Source: Roseiarcus sp963770275
GTDB lineage: Bacteria > Pseudomonadota > Alphaproteobacteria > Rhizobiales > Beijerinckiaceae
DNA length: 64,000 nt
Assembly (NCBI GenBank): GCA_963770275.1
Contig: CAVYPD010000035.1
Coordinates: 310,001-374,000 of the forward strand
Direction of reading: 5' to 3'
Shown piece by piece: positions 9,673-18,226 of this stretch. Below the pieces are notes generated by a model. It saw nothing but the letters and a program-made list of their open reading frames with translations, was not told the DNA's origin and did no database searches. Position numbers and translations under genes: made by a program. The first letter of the stretch is position 1. Every line of letters begins with the position of its first letter.

Positions 9673-10631
9673 TTAGTCTCGCGAGCCTTGCTGCCAGCGA
9701 CGACGCTGCAGTCCGAAATAACTGAACAGGATGGCGGCCAGCAGAAACGGCACCATGGCGTCGGCGATCGCGGCGCCCTCGCCGAGATTTCCCCCCGTGA
9801 TGGCGCGCTGAAACGAGAGCGTCGCCATCAGCTGGGTGGCGTTCATCGGACCCCCGCGCGTGATCGCATAGATGAGCTGGAAGTCGGTGAACGTAAGCAG
9901 CACCGAGAAGGTCATGACGACGGCGATGATCGGCGACAGCATCGGCAGGGTGACGAAGCGAAAGCGCTGCCACGGGCCCGCGCCGTCGAGCGTCGCCGCC
10001 TCGTAGAGCGACGGCGAGATCGTCTGCAAGTCCGGCAAGCAGCGTTATCGCCACGAACGGGATGCCGCGCCAGACATTGGCGAAGATCACCGACCAGCGC
10101 GCGTTCCAGGGCGAACCGAGAAAATCAATGTACTGGGTGGATGAGACCGAGCTTGATGAGCGACCAGGAGATGATCGAGAATTGCGGATCGTAGATCCAC
10201 CAGAAGGCGATCGCCGACAGCACGGTCGGCGTGACAAACGGCAACAGCACGACCGCGCGGATGAGCGATTTCATCGGCATTCGGCGATTGAGCAAGAGCG
10301 CGAGATAGAGGCCCAAGCCAAACTTGAGCGCGCTGGCCACGACCGTATAGAACGTCGTGTTGAATACCGAGAGCCAGAATATCTGGTCGTGGGCGAGGGA
10401 AATGAAGTTGGCGAAGCCAATGAAGCGGCCCGGCTGACCAATCGTGGCGTCGGTCATGCCGAGCCAGAAGCCCAAGCCGAGCGGATAGGCGAGAAACACG
10501 AGCAAGAACGCCGCCGCCGGCGCGATCATGAGGAGGCCAAGAACATTGCGGTCGTCGAGCAGACGAAAGGCAAGCCGCTGCCGCGCCGGGATCGCCCGCG
10601 CCGTTCGTTGAACCGGTGTCAACGAAGCCAT
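9673..10631 (-). CDS. ABC sugar-type permease, MalF family (two frameshifts)
   Basis: Partner permease of the CUT1-type importer. N-terminal part from ATG 10631: a cytoplasmic leader, then NVLGLLMIAPAAAFLLVFLA, and LLPFVTPTVLSAIAFWWIYD. Near 10130 the frame shifts to YIDFLGSPWNARWSVIFANV, and near 10036 to PDLQTISPSLYEAATLDGAG. The EAA loop is YEAATLDGAGPWQRFRFVTL, followed by FTDFQLIYAITRGGPMNATQ, a classic MalF segment. Corrected length is about 315 residues. It lies between the binding-protein gene and the MalG-like gene on one strand. Confidence 0.87.
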
Positions 10632-10725
10632 CAGCAGCCGTCTCGGCCGTCGCGCGGCGGTACGTCAATTCGGCGAATGCTGGCCTCCCCCTTTGTCGTC
10701 GCGTGTTGTCGCCGCGCGTCTTCGT

Positions 10726-12036
10726 TCAGGCGTTGTAGTATCGTTTCACCCGCTCGGCTGCGTCGTGCGCCGCGTCTTTGGCCGACTTGTTCCCCGTGCA
10801 CGCCTCGGCGAACATGTCGACCACCACGAAATCGCCCATGACTGCCGCCGACGCATTTCCGAGCGCGCCCGAATAGCCGTCATCGAGCGCGTATTTCAGG
10901 ACGTCCCGGAACGGGGTCACCTTCGGATCGGCCGTCCAGACCGGATTGTCGTTCCAAGCCGGCAATGGCGGGGCGATATATCCGTTCGATTGGGTCTCCC
11001 AAGTGTCGACCTGATCTTTGTCCCACATGAAGCGCAGATATTCGCGGACGGCGTTTGGATACTTGCTGTAGGTGTACGCATAGGTGTTGAGGATGTTCTG
11101 CTGCTCGGTCGGCTTTCCGACCGGACCAATCGGCATATTGGCGTGATCCATGTCGGCGGCGATCGCCTTCAGCGCCGGATCGGGCGAGTTCTTGGCGACG
11201 GTGTAGATCGATATGCCGTTCAAGGTCAGGCCGATCTGATCGGCGAGGAAGGCCTTGTTGTTGCTCGGATCGAGCCACGACAACACGCCGTCGATATAGG
11301 TTGCATAGAGCTGCTTGGCGTATTCAAGAGCGGCGACCGTCTCTGGGGAATCGATCGCGACATTGTTTTTGTCGTCGACGGTCTTTCCGCCGAACGCCCA
11401 TAAACACCATTGCGCCCAACCGTTGGCGTCGCCCGTTGCGTGGCCGAGGGCGAAGCCGGGAGGCTTGCCGGCCTTTTTGAGACCCTGGCACAACTTGAGA
11501 AGACCGGCGGTGTCCTTGGGGAACTCATCGAAGCCGGCTGCGTGCATCGTGCTGATGCGATAGTTGAGGCAGCCGCCGCTCGCGCCTTGCGGCAGCGCGA
11601 TCCAGCGATTTCCGCTCGTCCCGTACTTGCGCGCGACCGGATACCAGCCGCCAGACTTGGCTCCGATATATTCGGCGAGATCGGTGAGATCGAGCAGCTT
11701 GTCCTTGAACTTGAACGGGTCGTCGAGCGTGCCCATGATGATGTCGGGTCCAGCGCCGACATTGGCGGCGACCGCCGATTTCGGTCGGATGTCGTCCCAG
11801 CTTTCCGCGTCGACGCGCACCTTGACGCCGGTCTTCTCGGTGAATTTCTTGGTGTTGGCGACGAAACTGTCGAACTCCGCCTGGATGAACTGCTTCCAGC
11901 GCAAAACTCGGATTGAAGCGCCGGATTCCGGCGCGGGGCCGTTCCAGGCGGGTTCGGCGCGCGCAACGCCTGGCATGAGCAGCAATCCCGCAGCGCCGCC
12001 GGACTGCAAGACTCGCCGCCTCGTGATGTCAGCCAT
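10726..12036 (-). CDS. ABC transporter periplasmic solute-binding protein, family 1, Tat-exported
   Basis: Captures the substrate for the MalF/MalG-like permeases. The N-terminus MADITRRRVLQSGGAAGLLL has the twin-arginine pattern and a cleavage region GVARAEP, so export should be by Tat. The body (436 residues) shows family-1 features: TGVKVRVDAESWDDIRPKSA, GPDIIMGTLDDPFKFKDKLL, FALGHATGDANGWAQWCLWA and YLRFMWDKDQVDTWETQSNG. The start at 12036 has a strong GGGAGGA ribosome-binding site; the frame is open further upstream but without support. First gene of the operon. Sugar, polyol or other small polar solute; not determinable here. Confidence 0.88.
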   Translation of the reverse strand: MADITRRRVLQSGGAAGLLLMPGVARAEPAWNGPAPESGASIRVLRWKQFIQAEFDSFVANTKKFTEKTGVKVRVDAESWDDIRPKSAVAANVGAGPDIIMGTLDDPFKFKDKLLDLTDLAEYIGAKSGGWYPVARKYGTSGNRWIALPQGASGGCLNYRISTMHAAGFDEFPKDTAGLLKLCQGLKKAGKPPGFALGHATGDANGWAQWCLWAFGGKTVDDKNNVAIDSPETVAALEYAKQLYATYIDGVLSWLDPSNNKAFLADQIGLTLNGISIYTVAKNSPDPALKAIAADMDHANMPIGPVGKPTEQQNILNTYAYTYSKYPNAVREYLRFMWDKDQVDTWETQSNGYIAPPLPAWNDNPVWTADPKVTPFRDVLKYALDDGYSGALGNASAAVMGDFVVVDMFAEACTGNKSAKDAAHDAAERVKRYYNA

Positions 12037-12135
12037 ATCATCCTCCCTTGGTGGCGCCACGAAGCGCTTCTTTCGATCGAGTCTACCCGGGCTGCGACGG
12101 GGCGCCAAGGCGTGGCCCGTTCAGCATTTCGTGCG

Positions 12136-12684
12136 CTACGGTTTGGCGCTTGCGCTCGGCGTCGGATAGGCGCTGACGAAGCCGTCGCGGTTCGGCATCT
12201 TGATCTTGGCGAGGGTGTCTGCGTCGAGCGTCGTGTTCTGCGTGACAATCCCGTTGAGGAACAGCACGTAAGCCGAAACGGCGTAGACTTCGTCGGGCGT
12301 GAGGGATTGCGGCGCGTTGAGCGGCATGGCGCGGCGGACATAGTCGAACAATGTCGTCGCATAGGGCCAGAAACTGCCAACGGTCTTTTCCGGCTTCTTG
12401 TCATGCAGCGTGCCGATTCCGCCGACGAGGCGATCCATCGGCTTGCCCTCGCCATGGGCGCCATGACAACTCGCGCATTTCGCCGCGAAGATCGCTTCGC
12501 CCTGCCGAACGTCGCCGTGTCCCGGCGGCAGCCCGGCGCCGCTGGGAGACGCGTCAATGTCCCAGCCGGCAATCTCAGCGGGCGTGGCTGGTCGGCCAAG
12601 GTCGTAGCGGTCGGCGGCAGAAACGGCGCCGGACACAAAAATCGCGGCGATTGCGAGAGCCACGCGTCGAATTCTATCCGGCAT
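12136..12684 (-). CDS. soxD: Sulfane dehydrogenase cytochrome c subunit SoxD-like
   Basis: Periplasmic c-type cytochrome that accepts electrons from the molybdenum subunit. It has a signal peptide (VALAIAAIFVSGAVSA), then the single heme site CASCH (Cys70, Cys73, His74). The segment PYATTLFDYVRRAMPLNAPQ supplies the Met ligand, and SLTPDEVYAVSAYVLFLNGI completes the SoxD-type cytochrome fold. At 182 residues it is a one-heme protein, shorter than classical two-heme SoxD, so SorB-like naming is possible. Its start overlaps the soxC end by 11 bases, indicating translational coupling. Confidence 0.85.
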   Translation of the reverse strand: MPDRIRRVALAIAAIFVSGAVSAADRYDLGRPATPAEIAGWDIDASPSGAGLPPGHGDVRQGEAIFAAKCASCHGAHGEGKPMDRLVGGIGTLHDKKPEKTVGSFWPYATTLFDYVRRAMPLNAPQSLTPDEVYAVSAYVLFLNGIVTQNTTLDADTLAKIKMPNRDGFVSAYPTPSASAKP

Positions 12685-13993
12685 TGGTCACTGCGCCGCT
12701 GGCCGCAACGCTCCAGTTCTGAATTGCGTTGTAATGATAGTAGGAACGCACATCGCGCACTTTCAGGAGCGCCTCACGGGTCGGCTGCACATAGCCCGTC
12801 TCGTCGGTGACGCGGCTCGCAAGCGTCGCCGGGCCGCCGTCCCAATTCCAGGGTGCGCGAAACCGGGTCAGGCACTTCGACATGATCGGCTCTTGTAGCG
12901 CGGCGTCTCGCCAGGATGCGCCGCCGTCCGTCGTCACTTCGACGCGGGCGACCTTTCCGGATCCCGACCAGGCGAGGCCGGAGATCTCGTAGAATCCAGG
13001 CGCGGTGAGACGCTGTCCGCCAGACGGAAAGGTGATGACCGATTTCGCCTCCATAACCAGGTTGAACTGGCGCGCCGAACCGTCGGGCATGAGCATGCTG
13101 TATTTCGAGGTCTCCTCGCGCGTTTGGAACGGCTCCGCTCCAAGTTTGAGCCGCCGAAGCCATTTGACGTTGGTGTTGCCCTCGTATCCGGGCAGCAGCA
13201 AGCGGAGCGGATAGCCCTGCTCGGGCCGCAGCCGCTCGCCGTTTTGCGCATAGGCGAGCAATGCGTCGTCGAGCGCCTTTTCGATCGGAATGCTGCGCGT
13301 CATCGACGCTGCGTCGGCGCCTTCGGCCAGCATCCATTTCGCCTCAGGCTTGACGCCCGCTTCCGCCAGCACGGTCGCTAACGGAACTCCGGTCCATTCG
13401 CAGCAACGAGAGCAGACCGTGGGTGTCCTGCGCCGTCAGTTCGGCCTTTGGCGCGCCCCAGTTTTGGGTGTTGCCGGAACATTCGAGGAAGTGAATGCGC
13501 GACACGGATGGAAATCGCGTCACGTCCTCCATGGTGAAGATGAGCGGCCGCTCGCACCAATCCATGCACCATCAGCCGATGCTCGGACGGGTCGATCGTC
13601 GGAACCCCGCCATGGTGGCGCTCATAATGCAGGCCGTTCGGGGTGATGATTCCGTGCAGGTCCTGGAGCGGCGTCAGGCTGAACGACGACAAGCGCGTCG
13701 GCGGCTCGGGCAAGCCCTGACGATAACGGCGCACGACATTGGCTTCGAACTTGGACGGCCGGCCATAAGGCTGACTCAGCGTCTCCTCGCCCGGTTGGAG
13801 CTGCCATTCCGGGACCGAGGGCGGCAGGTTGTCGCCCTCTTGCGCCAGAGCCGGGCGGGAAACGATCGCCGCAGCCGCCGCGCCCTGCGCTCGCTCCGAA
13901 CAAGCTCCGTCGGGTGAAGCGGCGAGCGTCGCCATCTTGTGGCTCGGGCGCGGTCGGGGACGGCTCCGTCAATTCGGGCGTCCGCGGGCTCAT
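12674..13993 (-). CDS. soxC: Sulfane dehydrogenase molybdenum subunit SoxC (three frameshifts)
   Basis: Molybdopterin protein of the sulfite oxidase family that oxidises sulfane-level sulfur. The N-terminus has a Tat-like ARRFTRRSLFGASAG. After a shift near 13920 it runs LPPSVPEWQLQPGEETLSQP YGRPSKFE (split here for length). After another near 13570 comes ERPLIFTMEDVTRFPSVSRI and the Mo-binding Cys in FLECSGNTQNWGAP. A third shift near 13380 leads to the C-terminal dimerisation domain with SGSGKVARVEVTTDGGASWR and APWNWDGGPATLASRVTDE. Corrected length is about 435 residues. RBS AAGGAG precedes ATG 13993. No soxXYZAB is in the window, so SoxCD may act alone or with distant Sox genes. Confidence 0.88.
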
Positions 13994-14011
13994 CTGTGTA
14001 CTCCTTGCCGC

Positions 14012-14139
14012 TCAGGCCCCCGACTGGCGGACGATGCGTGCAATCGTCGCCCAGATCGCCTGGTCAGACAAGAGCGTGGACGCGGGTTCATTGTCCTCAG
14101 TGGCGCGCCACGAAGCGAGCGCCTTGATGTTGTCGTCAT
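14012..14139 (-). CDS. Possible small protein upstream of soxC
   Basis: On the minus strand an open frame ending at 14012 reads NIKALASWRATEDNEPASTL and then SDQAIWATIARIVRQSGA. Its codons look like neighbouring genes, with GC-rich third positions. It stops 18 bases before the soxC start, so it would be the first gene of the sox operon. The nearest ATG (14139) is one frame away, so a single-base error must be assumed for a 40-45 residue protein. Alternatively it is the tail of a decayed gene, since the frame stays open back to about 14197 without a start codon. No homologue recognised. Confidence 0.35.
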
Positions 14140-14194
14140 TCGAAGAGTAGCGATTTCCGGGATAATGAAATCCCCCTGCCGTCGAAGGTTCGCC

Positions 14195-15205
14195 ATGTTG
14201 CTACGCCGCGCACTCGTCCATTGCTTGTTCATCACCATGGCCCTGTTCGTCGCGTTCGCCCCGCAAGCGGTCCGCGCCGAGGCGATGGGCATCGCGCTCG
14301 AAGGATTTCCTTACCCTTATCCCGTCCATTTCATGCCGATAACGCTTCAGGGCGAGGATTTGCGCCTTGCCTATATGGATGCGCCGCCCGTTGGGCCACC
14401 CAATGGGCGGACCGTCGTCCTTCTGCATGGGCGCAATTTCCCGGCGAGCTACTGGGAACCCACCATCAAGGCGCTGACCGAGGCCGGCTATCGGGTCGTC
14501 GCCCCTGACCAGATCGGCTTCGGCAAGTCATCCAAGCCCACTTTCGCTTACAGTTTCGACGATATGGCGCGCGCCACCATCGCGCTCATCGATAGTCTCC
14601 ATGTGGACCGCTTCGACCTGGTTGGCCATTCGATGGGGGGAATGCTCGCGGTCCGCCTGGCGCGCGCCTATGGCTCGCGCATCGACCATCTCGTTCTCTA
14701 CTCGCCGATCGGCCTCGAGGACTATCGCCTTTACGCGCCCCCGGTCACGGACGAAACGCTCGCCAACAACGAACGCGCGCTGAGTGCGGACGGCTATCGC
14801 AAACAACTGATGACCAACTATGCGCTGAGCCTGCCGTCGAGCGCGATCGAGCCGTTCGTCCAACTGCGCGAACAGATCAAGGAGAGCGGCGAATATCCGC
14901 GCTGGCTCAAGTCGTTCGTCGCTTCCTATCAGATGATCTATTCCCAGCCAGTGGCGCACGAGATCCCGCTCATCGATCGGCCGACCCTGTTCATCATGGG
15001 CGCCAACGACCACAACGCGCCGGGGCGTTCGTTCGCGCCCCCTGAATTGCGCGACAAAATGGGCAAGAACGCCGATCTCGCGCAAGCGCTCGCGGCGCGC
15101 ATGGCGAATGCGAAAGTGAAGGTGTTCGAGGGCGTCGGCCATCTCGGGCATCTCGAAGCGACGCAGCCCTTCAACGAGACGCTTCTGAGTTTCCTGGCGC
15201 AATAA
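14195..15205 (+). CDS. Secreted alpha/beta-fold hydrolase
   Basis: Serine hydrolase of the alpha/beta superfamily with an export signal (MLLRRALVHCLFITMALFVA, cleavage near VRAEA). Visible are the oxyanion-loop motif LLHGRNFPASYWEP, the nucleophile elbow GHSMGG, a late acidic element in FIMGANDHNAPG, and the catalytic His in GVGHLGHLE. At 336 residues it is typical for epoxide-hydrolase or haloalkane-dehalogenase-like members. ATG 14195 (after GAAGG) gives the cleanest signal peptide; ATG 14165 would add ten residues. Single gene, divergent from soxC and followed by a CoA-ligase locus. Substrate unknown. Confidence 0.85.
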   Translation: MLLRRALVHCLFITMALFVAFAPQAVRAEAMGIALEGFPYPYPVHFMPITLQGEDLRLAYMDAPPVGPPNGRTVVLLHGRNFPASYWEPTIKALTEAGYRVVAPDQIGFGKSSKPTFAYSFDDMARATIALIDSLHVDRFDLVGHSMGGMLAVRLARAYGSRIDHLVLYSPIGLEDYRLYAPPVTDETLANNERALSADGYRKQLMTNYALSLPSSAIEPFVQLREQIKESGEYPRWLKSFVASYQMIYSQPVAHEIPLIDRPTLFIMGANDHNAPGRSFAPPELRDKMGKNADLAQALAARMANAKVKVFEGVGHLGHLEATQPFNETLLSFLAQ

Positions 15206-15335
15206 TCGGTTTGCGCCGGGCTGCGGCGCCGGGCGGACAAGCTGGCTTTGGCCCACCGTCCGGCTTGACGAGTTGCGGCCTTGGCTATGAGATGGGGCGA
15301 CGCCGGATCAACTCGGCGCGCGATAGGGGGGAGAT

Positions 15336-15419
15336 ATGCCGGGATCGATGGAGCCGCGCGCGGTCGGGACGGTGCGTATCCCGTCAGGCCGTGTCCGCCT
15401 CACCAGGTCGCTCTCATGA
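15336..15419 (+). CDS. 27-residue leader-like reading frame before paaK
   Basis: A strong ribosome-binding sequence (GGGGGGAG) stands 3-10 bases before ATG 15336. The 27-codon frame (MPGSMEPRAVGTVRIPSGRV...) ends with TGA overlapping the paaK ATG as ATGA. The arrangement would couple translation into paaK, whose own RBS is poor. It may instead be the true N-terminus of the ligase displaced by an indel. Short, so confidence is low. Confidence 0.3.
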   Translation: MPGSMEPRAVGTVRIPSGRVRLTRSLS

Positions 15420-16731
15420 GGCTTGGGGAGGCGCCGGACAAAAGCCTGCTCGATCCGATCGAAACGGCCTCCCGCGACGAGATCGCCGCTTTGCAGACGC
15501 GCCGGCTCGCGGTCACGCTGCGGCGCGTCTATGACGACGTCCCGGCAATGCGCGCCAAGTTCGATCAGCACGGCGTTCATCCGGACGACTTCCGCACCCT
15601 CGAGGATCTGAAGCGCTTTCCCTTCACCGCCAAGTCGGACCTCAGGGCCAATTATCCGTTCGGTCTTTTCGCCGTGCCGAAGGATCAGCTGGCGCGCGTC
15701 CACGCGTCCTCCGGCACGACCGGAAAGCCGACGGTGGTCGGCTATACCCGCAACGATCTCTCCATGTGGAGCGACATGGTGGCGCGGACGATCCGCGCCG
15801 CCGGCGGCCGCAAGGGCATGATGGCGCATAACGCCTATGGCTACGGCCTCTTCACCGGAGGCCTTGGCTATCACTACGGCGCCGAGCGGCTCGGCTGCAC
15901 GCTCGTGCCCGATCTCCGGCGGCATGACCGAAAGGCAGGTCCAGTTGATCAATGATTTCGCGCCCGACATTCTGATTCGCGACCCCGTCCTACGCCTTGT
16001 GCCTCGTCGACGAGTTTCGCGCCCAGGGGCTCGACCCGCGACGCTCCTCGTTGAAGCTCGGCAGCTTTGGCGCGGAGCCGTGGACCAATGCGATGCGCAA
16101 CGAACTGGAAGAGGCGTTCGATATGGACGCGCTCGACAGCTATGGCCTGTCCGAAGTGATCGGCCCTGGCGTCGCGGGCGAATGCGTGGAGACCAAGGAT
16201 GGCCTCCATATTTGGGAGGATCATTTCTATCCCGAGATCGTCGATCCCGCGACCGGCGCCGTCCTGCCCGACGGCGCTTTTGGCGAGATCGTGTTTACCT
16301 CGCTGACCAAGGAAGCGATGCCGGTCGTCCGCTACCGGACTGGCGATCTCACGCGTCTCTTGCCTGGGACCGCACGCTCGATGCGACGGATGGAAAAAAT
16401 TTCGGGCCGAACGGACGACATGATGATCGTGCGCGGCGTCAATGTGTTTCCAACTCAGATCGAAGAGCTGATCTTAGGGATTCCCAGCTTTTCCGCGCAC
16501 TACCAGCTCATCCTGACCCGCGAAGGCCGGCTGGACGATCTGGAGGTTCAGGTCGAGGCTCGATCGCCGGCCGATCTCGACGAGGCGCGCGCACGAGGCG
16601 CCAGCGAACTCGAACACGCGATGAAGGCGCATATCGGCATCAACGCGAAGGTGAGCGTGCTCAAGCCGGGTGAGATCGAGCGGTCGCTCGGCAAGGCGAA
16701 GCACGTTATCGACAAGAGGCCAAAAGCATGA
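15416..16731 (+). CDS. PaaK-type aryl/phenylacetate--CoA ligase (frameshift near 15930-15995)
   Basis: Adenylate-forming enzyme that activates an aromatic carboxylic acid to its CoA thioester in the cytoplasm. The start MRLGEAPDKSLLDPIETASR fits the family N-terminus. The P-loop-like ATP motif is HASSGTTGKPTVVGYTRNDL. After the frameshift come DSYGLSEVIGPGVAGECVET, the VRYRTGDLTRLLPGTARSMR hinge and RTDDMMIVRGVNVFPTQIEE, the PaaK C-terminal signature. Corrected length is about 437 residues, as in the family. The stop overlaps the start of the DpgC-like gene by 4 bases, so the two are coupled. The coupled gene suggests an aryl-acetate-like substrate, but this is inferred. Confidence 0.87.
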
Positions 16732-18131
16732 CGCCGGCGACGGAATCCGCTCTGGGGCCATTGTGCGCCGCTGGCCTGCCTGAGCATGACGCGCGGGAAT
16801 GGTCCGAGTCCTTCCCGATCACGACTGGCGAGTTCGAGCCCGACGCTCGCGCGTACGGCGCCTTCTGGCGCCGCTCGGCGGCTCTCCTTGGGAGGCTGCC
16901 GGCGAAGTCGAAGCGGAACGACGCGGAACGGGCGGCTGCGGAGGCGTTGTTGTCGGACGCGCACGCGTCTCGCGAATCGTTCCTCGCCGCTCATGTCGAG
17001 CAGGTCTACGATCGCCTGACGGAGCGCGGCTCGACGTTCCGGCGCCTCGACGACCTCGTCTACGCCGCGGCGAAGATCGTTCCGGGATTGGTCCCCGCAC
17101 GAGACGAGGTCGACGCGGAAGCCGCTCATCGGCAGGGCGACAAGGACGGCGCCGAGATCGACCAGGGCCTGTTCTTCGCCCATGTGCTCTCGCGTCCGCG
17201 CATCGGCGAACATCTCTGTCACGCCATGCTCCTGCCGCGCCCGGAAAGCGCTGCGCTTGTTGCCGAATTCGCCGAACGCGGCTCGCTCGATCTCGGCGCC
17301 GCGCGCCTCACCCGACGCGGCAAGGCCGTCCATCTCGACATGATCAATCCGCGTTTCCTCAACGCCGAGGACGACACCACCCTCGCGCAGACCGAGCTCG
17401 CCGTCGACGTCGCGACGCTCGACCGGACGACAGAGATCGCCGTCATGCGCGGCGTTGCGGTGGACAACGAGAAATATCGTGGCAAGCGTATTTTTGGCGC
17501 GGGCATCAATCTCACCCATCTCTATCTCGGCAAGATTCCCTTCCTTTGGTTTTTGATCCGTGACCTCGGCTACGTGCACAAGCTCCTGCGCGGCGTCGCC
17601 TCGCCGGAGAGTGTCCCGGACGACGTGAACGGACGCGGGACAGAAAAGCTGTGGATCGCCGCGCTGGACACGTTCGCGATCGGGGGCCATTGCCAGTCCA
17701 TTTTGTGTATGGACTACGTCCTCGCCGCGTCGGACGCGTTCCTCACTCTGCCTGCGCGCAAGGAAGGAATCATCCCAGGCTTTTCCAATTTGCGTCTGCC
17801 GCGCTTCGTCGGCGACCGCATGGCGCGGCAAGCCATTCTCTACGAGCGTCGGCTCGAGTGCGACAGTCCTGAAGGTCGACTCATCTGTGACGAAATCGCG
17901 CCCGCAGCTGAGATGGATGCTGCGGTCGATCGCGTCGTCGAGGGGCTCACCAGCGCCGGCGCGGTCAGCGCCATCGGCAATCGCCGCGCCATCAGAGTTG
18001 GCCAGGAGCCGCTCGATCTTTTCCGACGCTATGCCTCCGTCTACGCCCGCGAGCAGGCGTATTGTCACTTCAGCCCGGCGCTGATCGCCAACCTCGAGCG
18101 CAACTGGGACGCGAAGAACAGAAAGGTCTGA
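16728..18131 (+). CDS. Crotonase-superfamily protein resembling DpgC (dihydroxyphenylacetyl-CoA dioxygenase)
   Basis: DpgC of glycopeptide-antibiotic pathways is a cofactor- and metal-free dioxygenase acting on 3,5-dihydroxyphenylacetyl-CoA. This 467-residue protein has the same architecture: about 200 N-terminal helical residues, then a crotonase core. Matching features are LNAEDDTTLAQTELAVD (211-227), YRGKRIFGAGINLTHLYLGK (250-269; GAGIN is the first oxyanion-loop motif), LGYVHKLLRG, and AIGGHCQ (317-323), which carries the Gly and Gln that DpgC uses. KEGIIPGFSNLRLPR (345-359) completes the core. The position of a DpgC active-site Arg appears to be Asp in IRDLG, judged from memory. A plain enoyl-CoA hydratase/isomerase role is the alternative. 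Overlaps the upstream CoA ligase by 4 bases. Confidence 0.8.
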   Translation: MTPATESALGPLCAAGLPEHDAREWSESFPITTGEFEPDARAYGAFWRRSAALLGRLPAKSKRNDAERAAAEALLSDAHASRESFLAAHVEQVYDRLTERGSTFRRLDDLVYAAAKIVPGLVPARDEVDAEAAHRQGDKDGAEIDQGLFFAHVLSRPRIGEHLCHAMLLPRPESAALVAEFAERGSLDLGAARLTRRGKAVHLDMINPRFLNAEDDTTLAQTELAVDVATLDRTTEIAVMRGVAVDNEKYRGKRIFGAGINLTHLYLGKIPFLWFLIRDLGYVHKLLRGVASPESVPDDVNGRGTEKLWIAALDTFAIGGHCQSILCMDYVLAASDAFLTLPARKEGIIPGFSNLRLPRFVGDRMARQAILYERRLECDSPEGRLICDEIAPAAEMDAAVDRVVEGLTSAGAVSAIGNRRAIRVGQEPLDLFRRYASVYAREQAYCHFSPALIANLERNWDAKNRKV

Positions 18132-18164
18132 GGCCGACCCAATGGCGCTCCTGGCGGTCGCGCT

Positions 18165-18193
18165 TGACGATCCGCGCCCAGGCCTGTGAGATG
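18165..18193 (+). promoter_or_regulatory. Candidate promoter of the TRAP transporter operon
   Basis: TTGACG (18165-18170) and TGAGAT (18188-18193) are 17 bases apart, about 35 bases before dctP. The dctP ATG has the strong ribosome-binding site GGAGGAG. This would let the TRAP genes be expressed apart from the ligase-DpgC pair. Confidence 0.35.
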
Positions 18194-18226
18194 ATCCGCT
18201 AACCCGATGCGCTCTTCGGAGGAGAC

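Noticed and set aside
16548..18068. 506-residue minus-strand open frame
   Set aside because: Shadow of the DpgC-like gene; no recognisable motifs.
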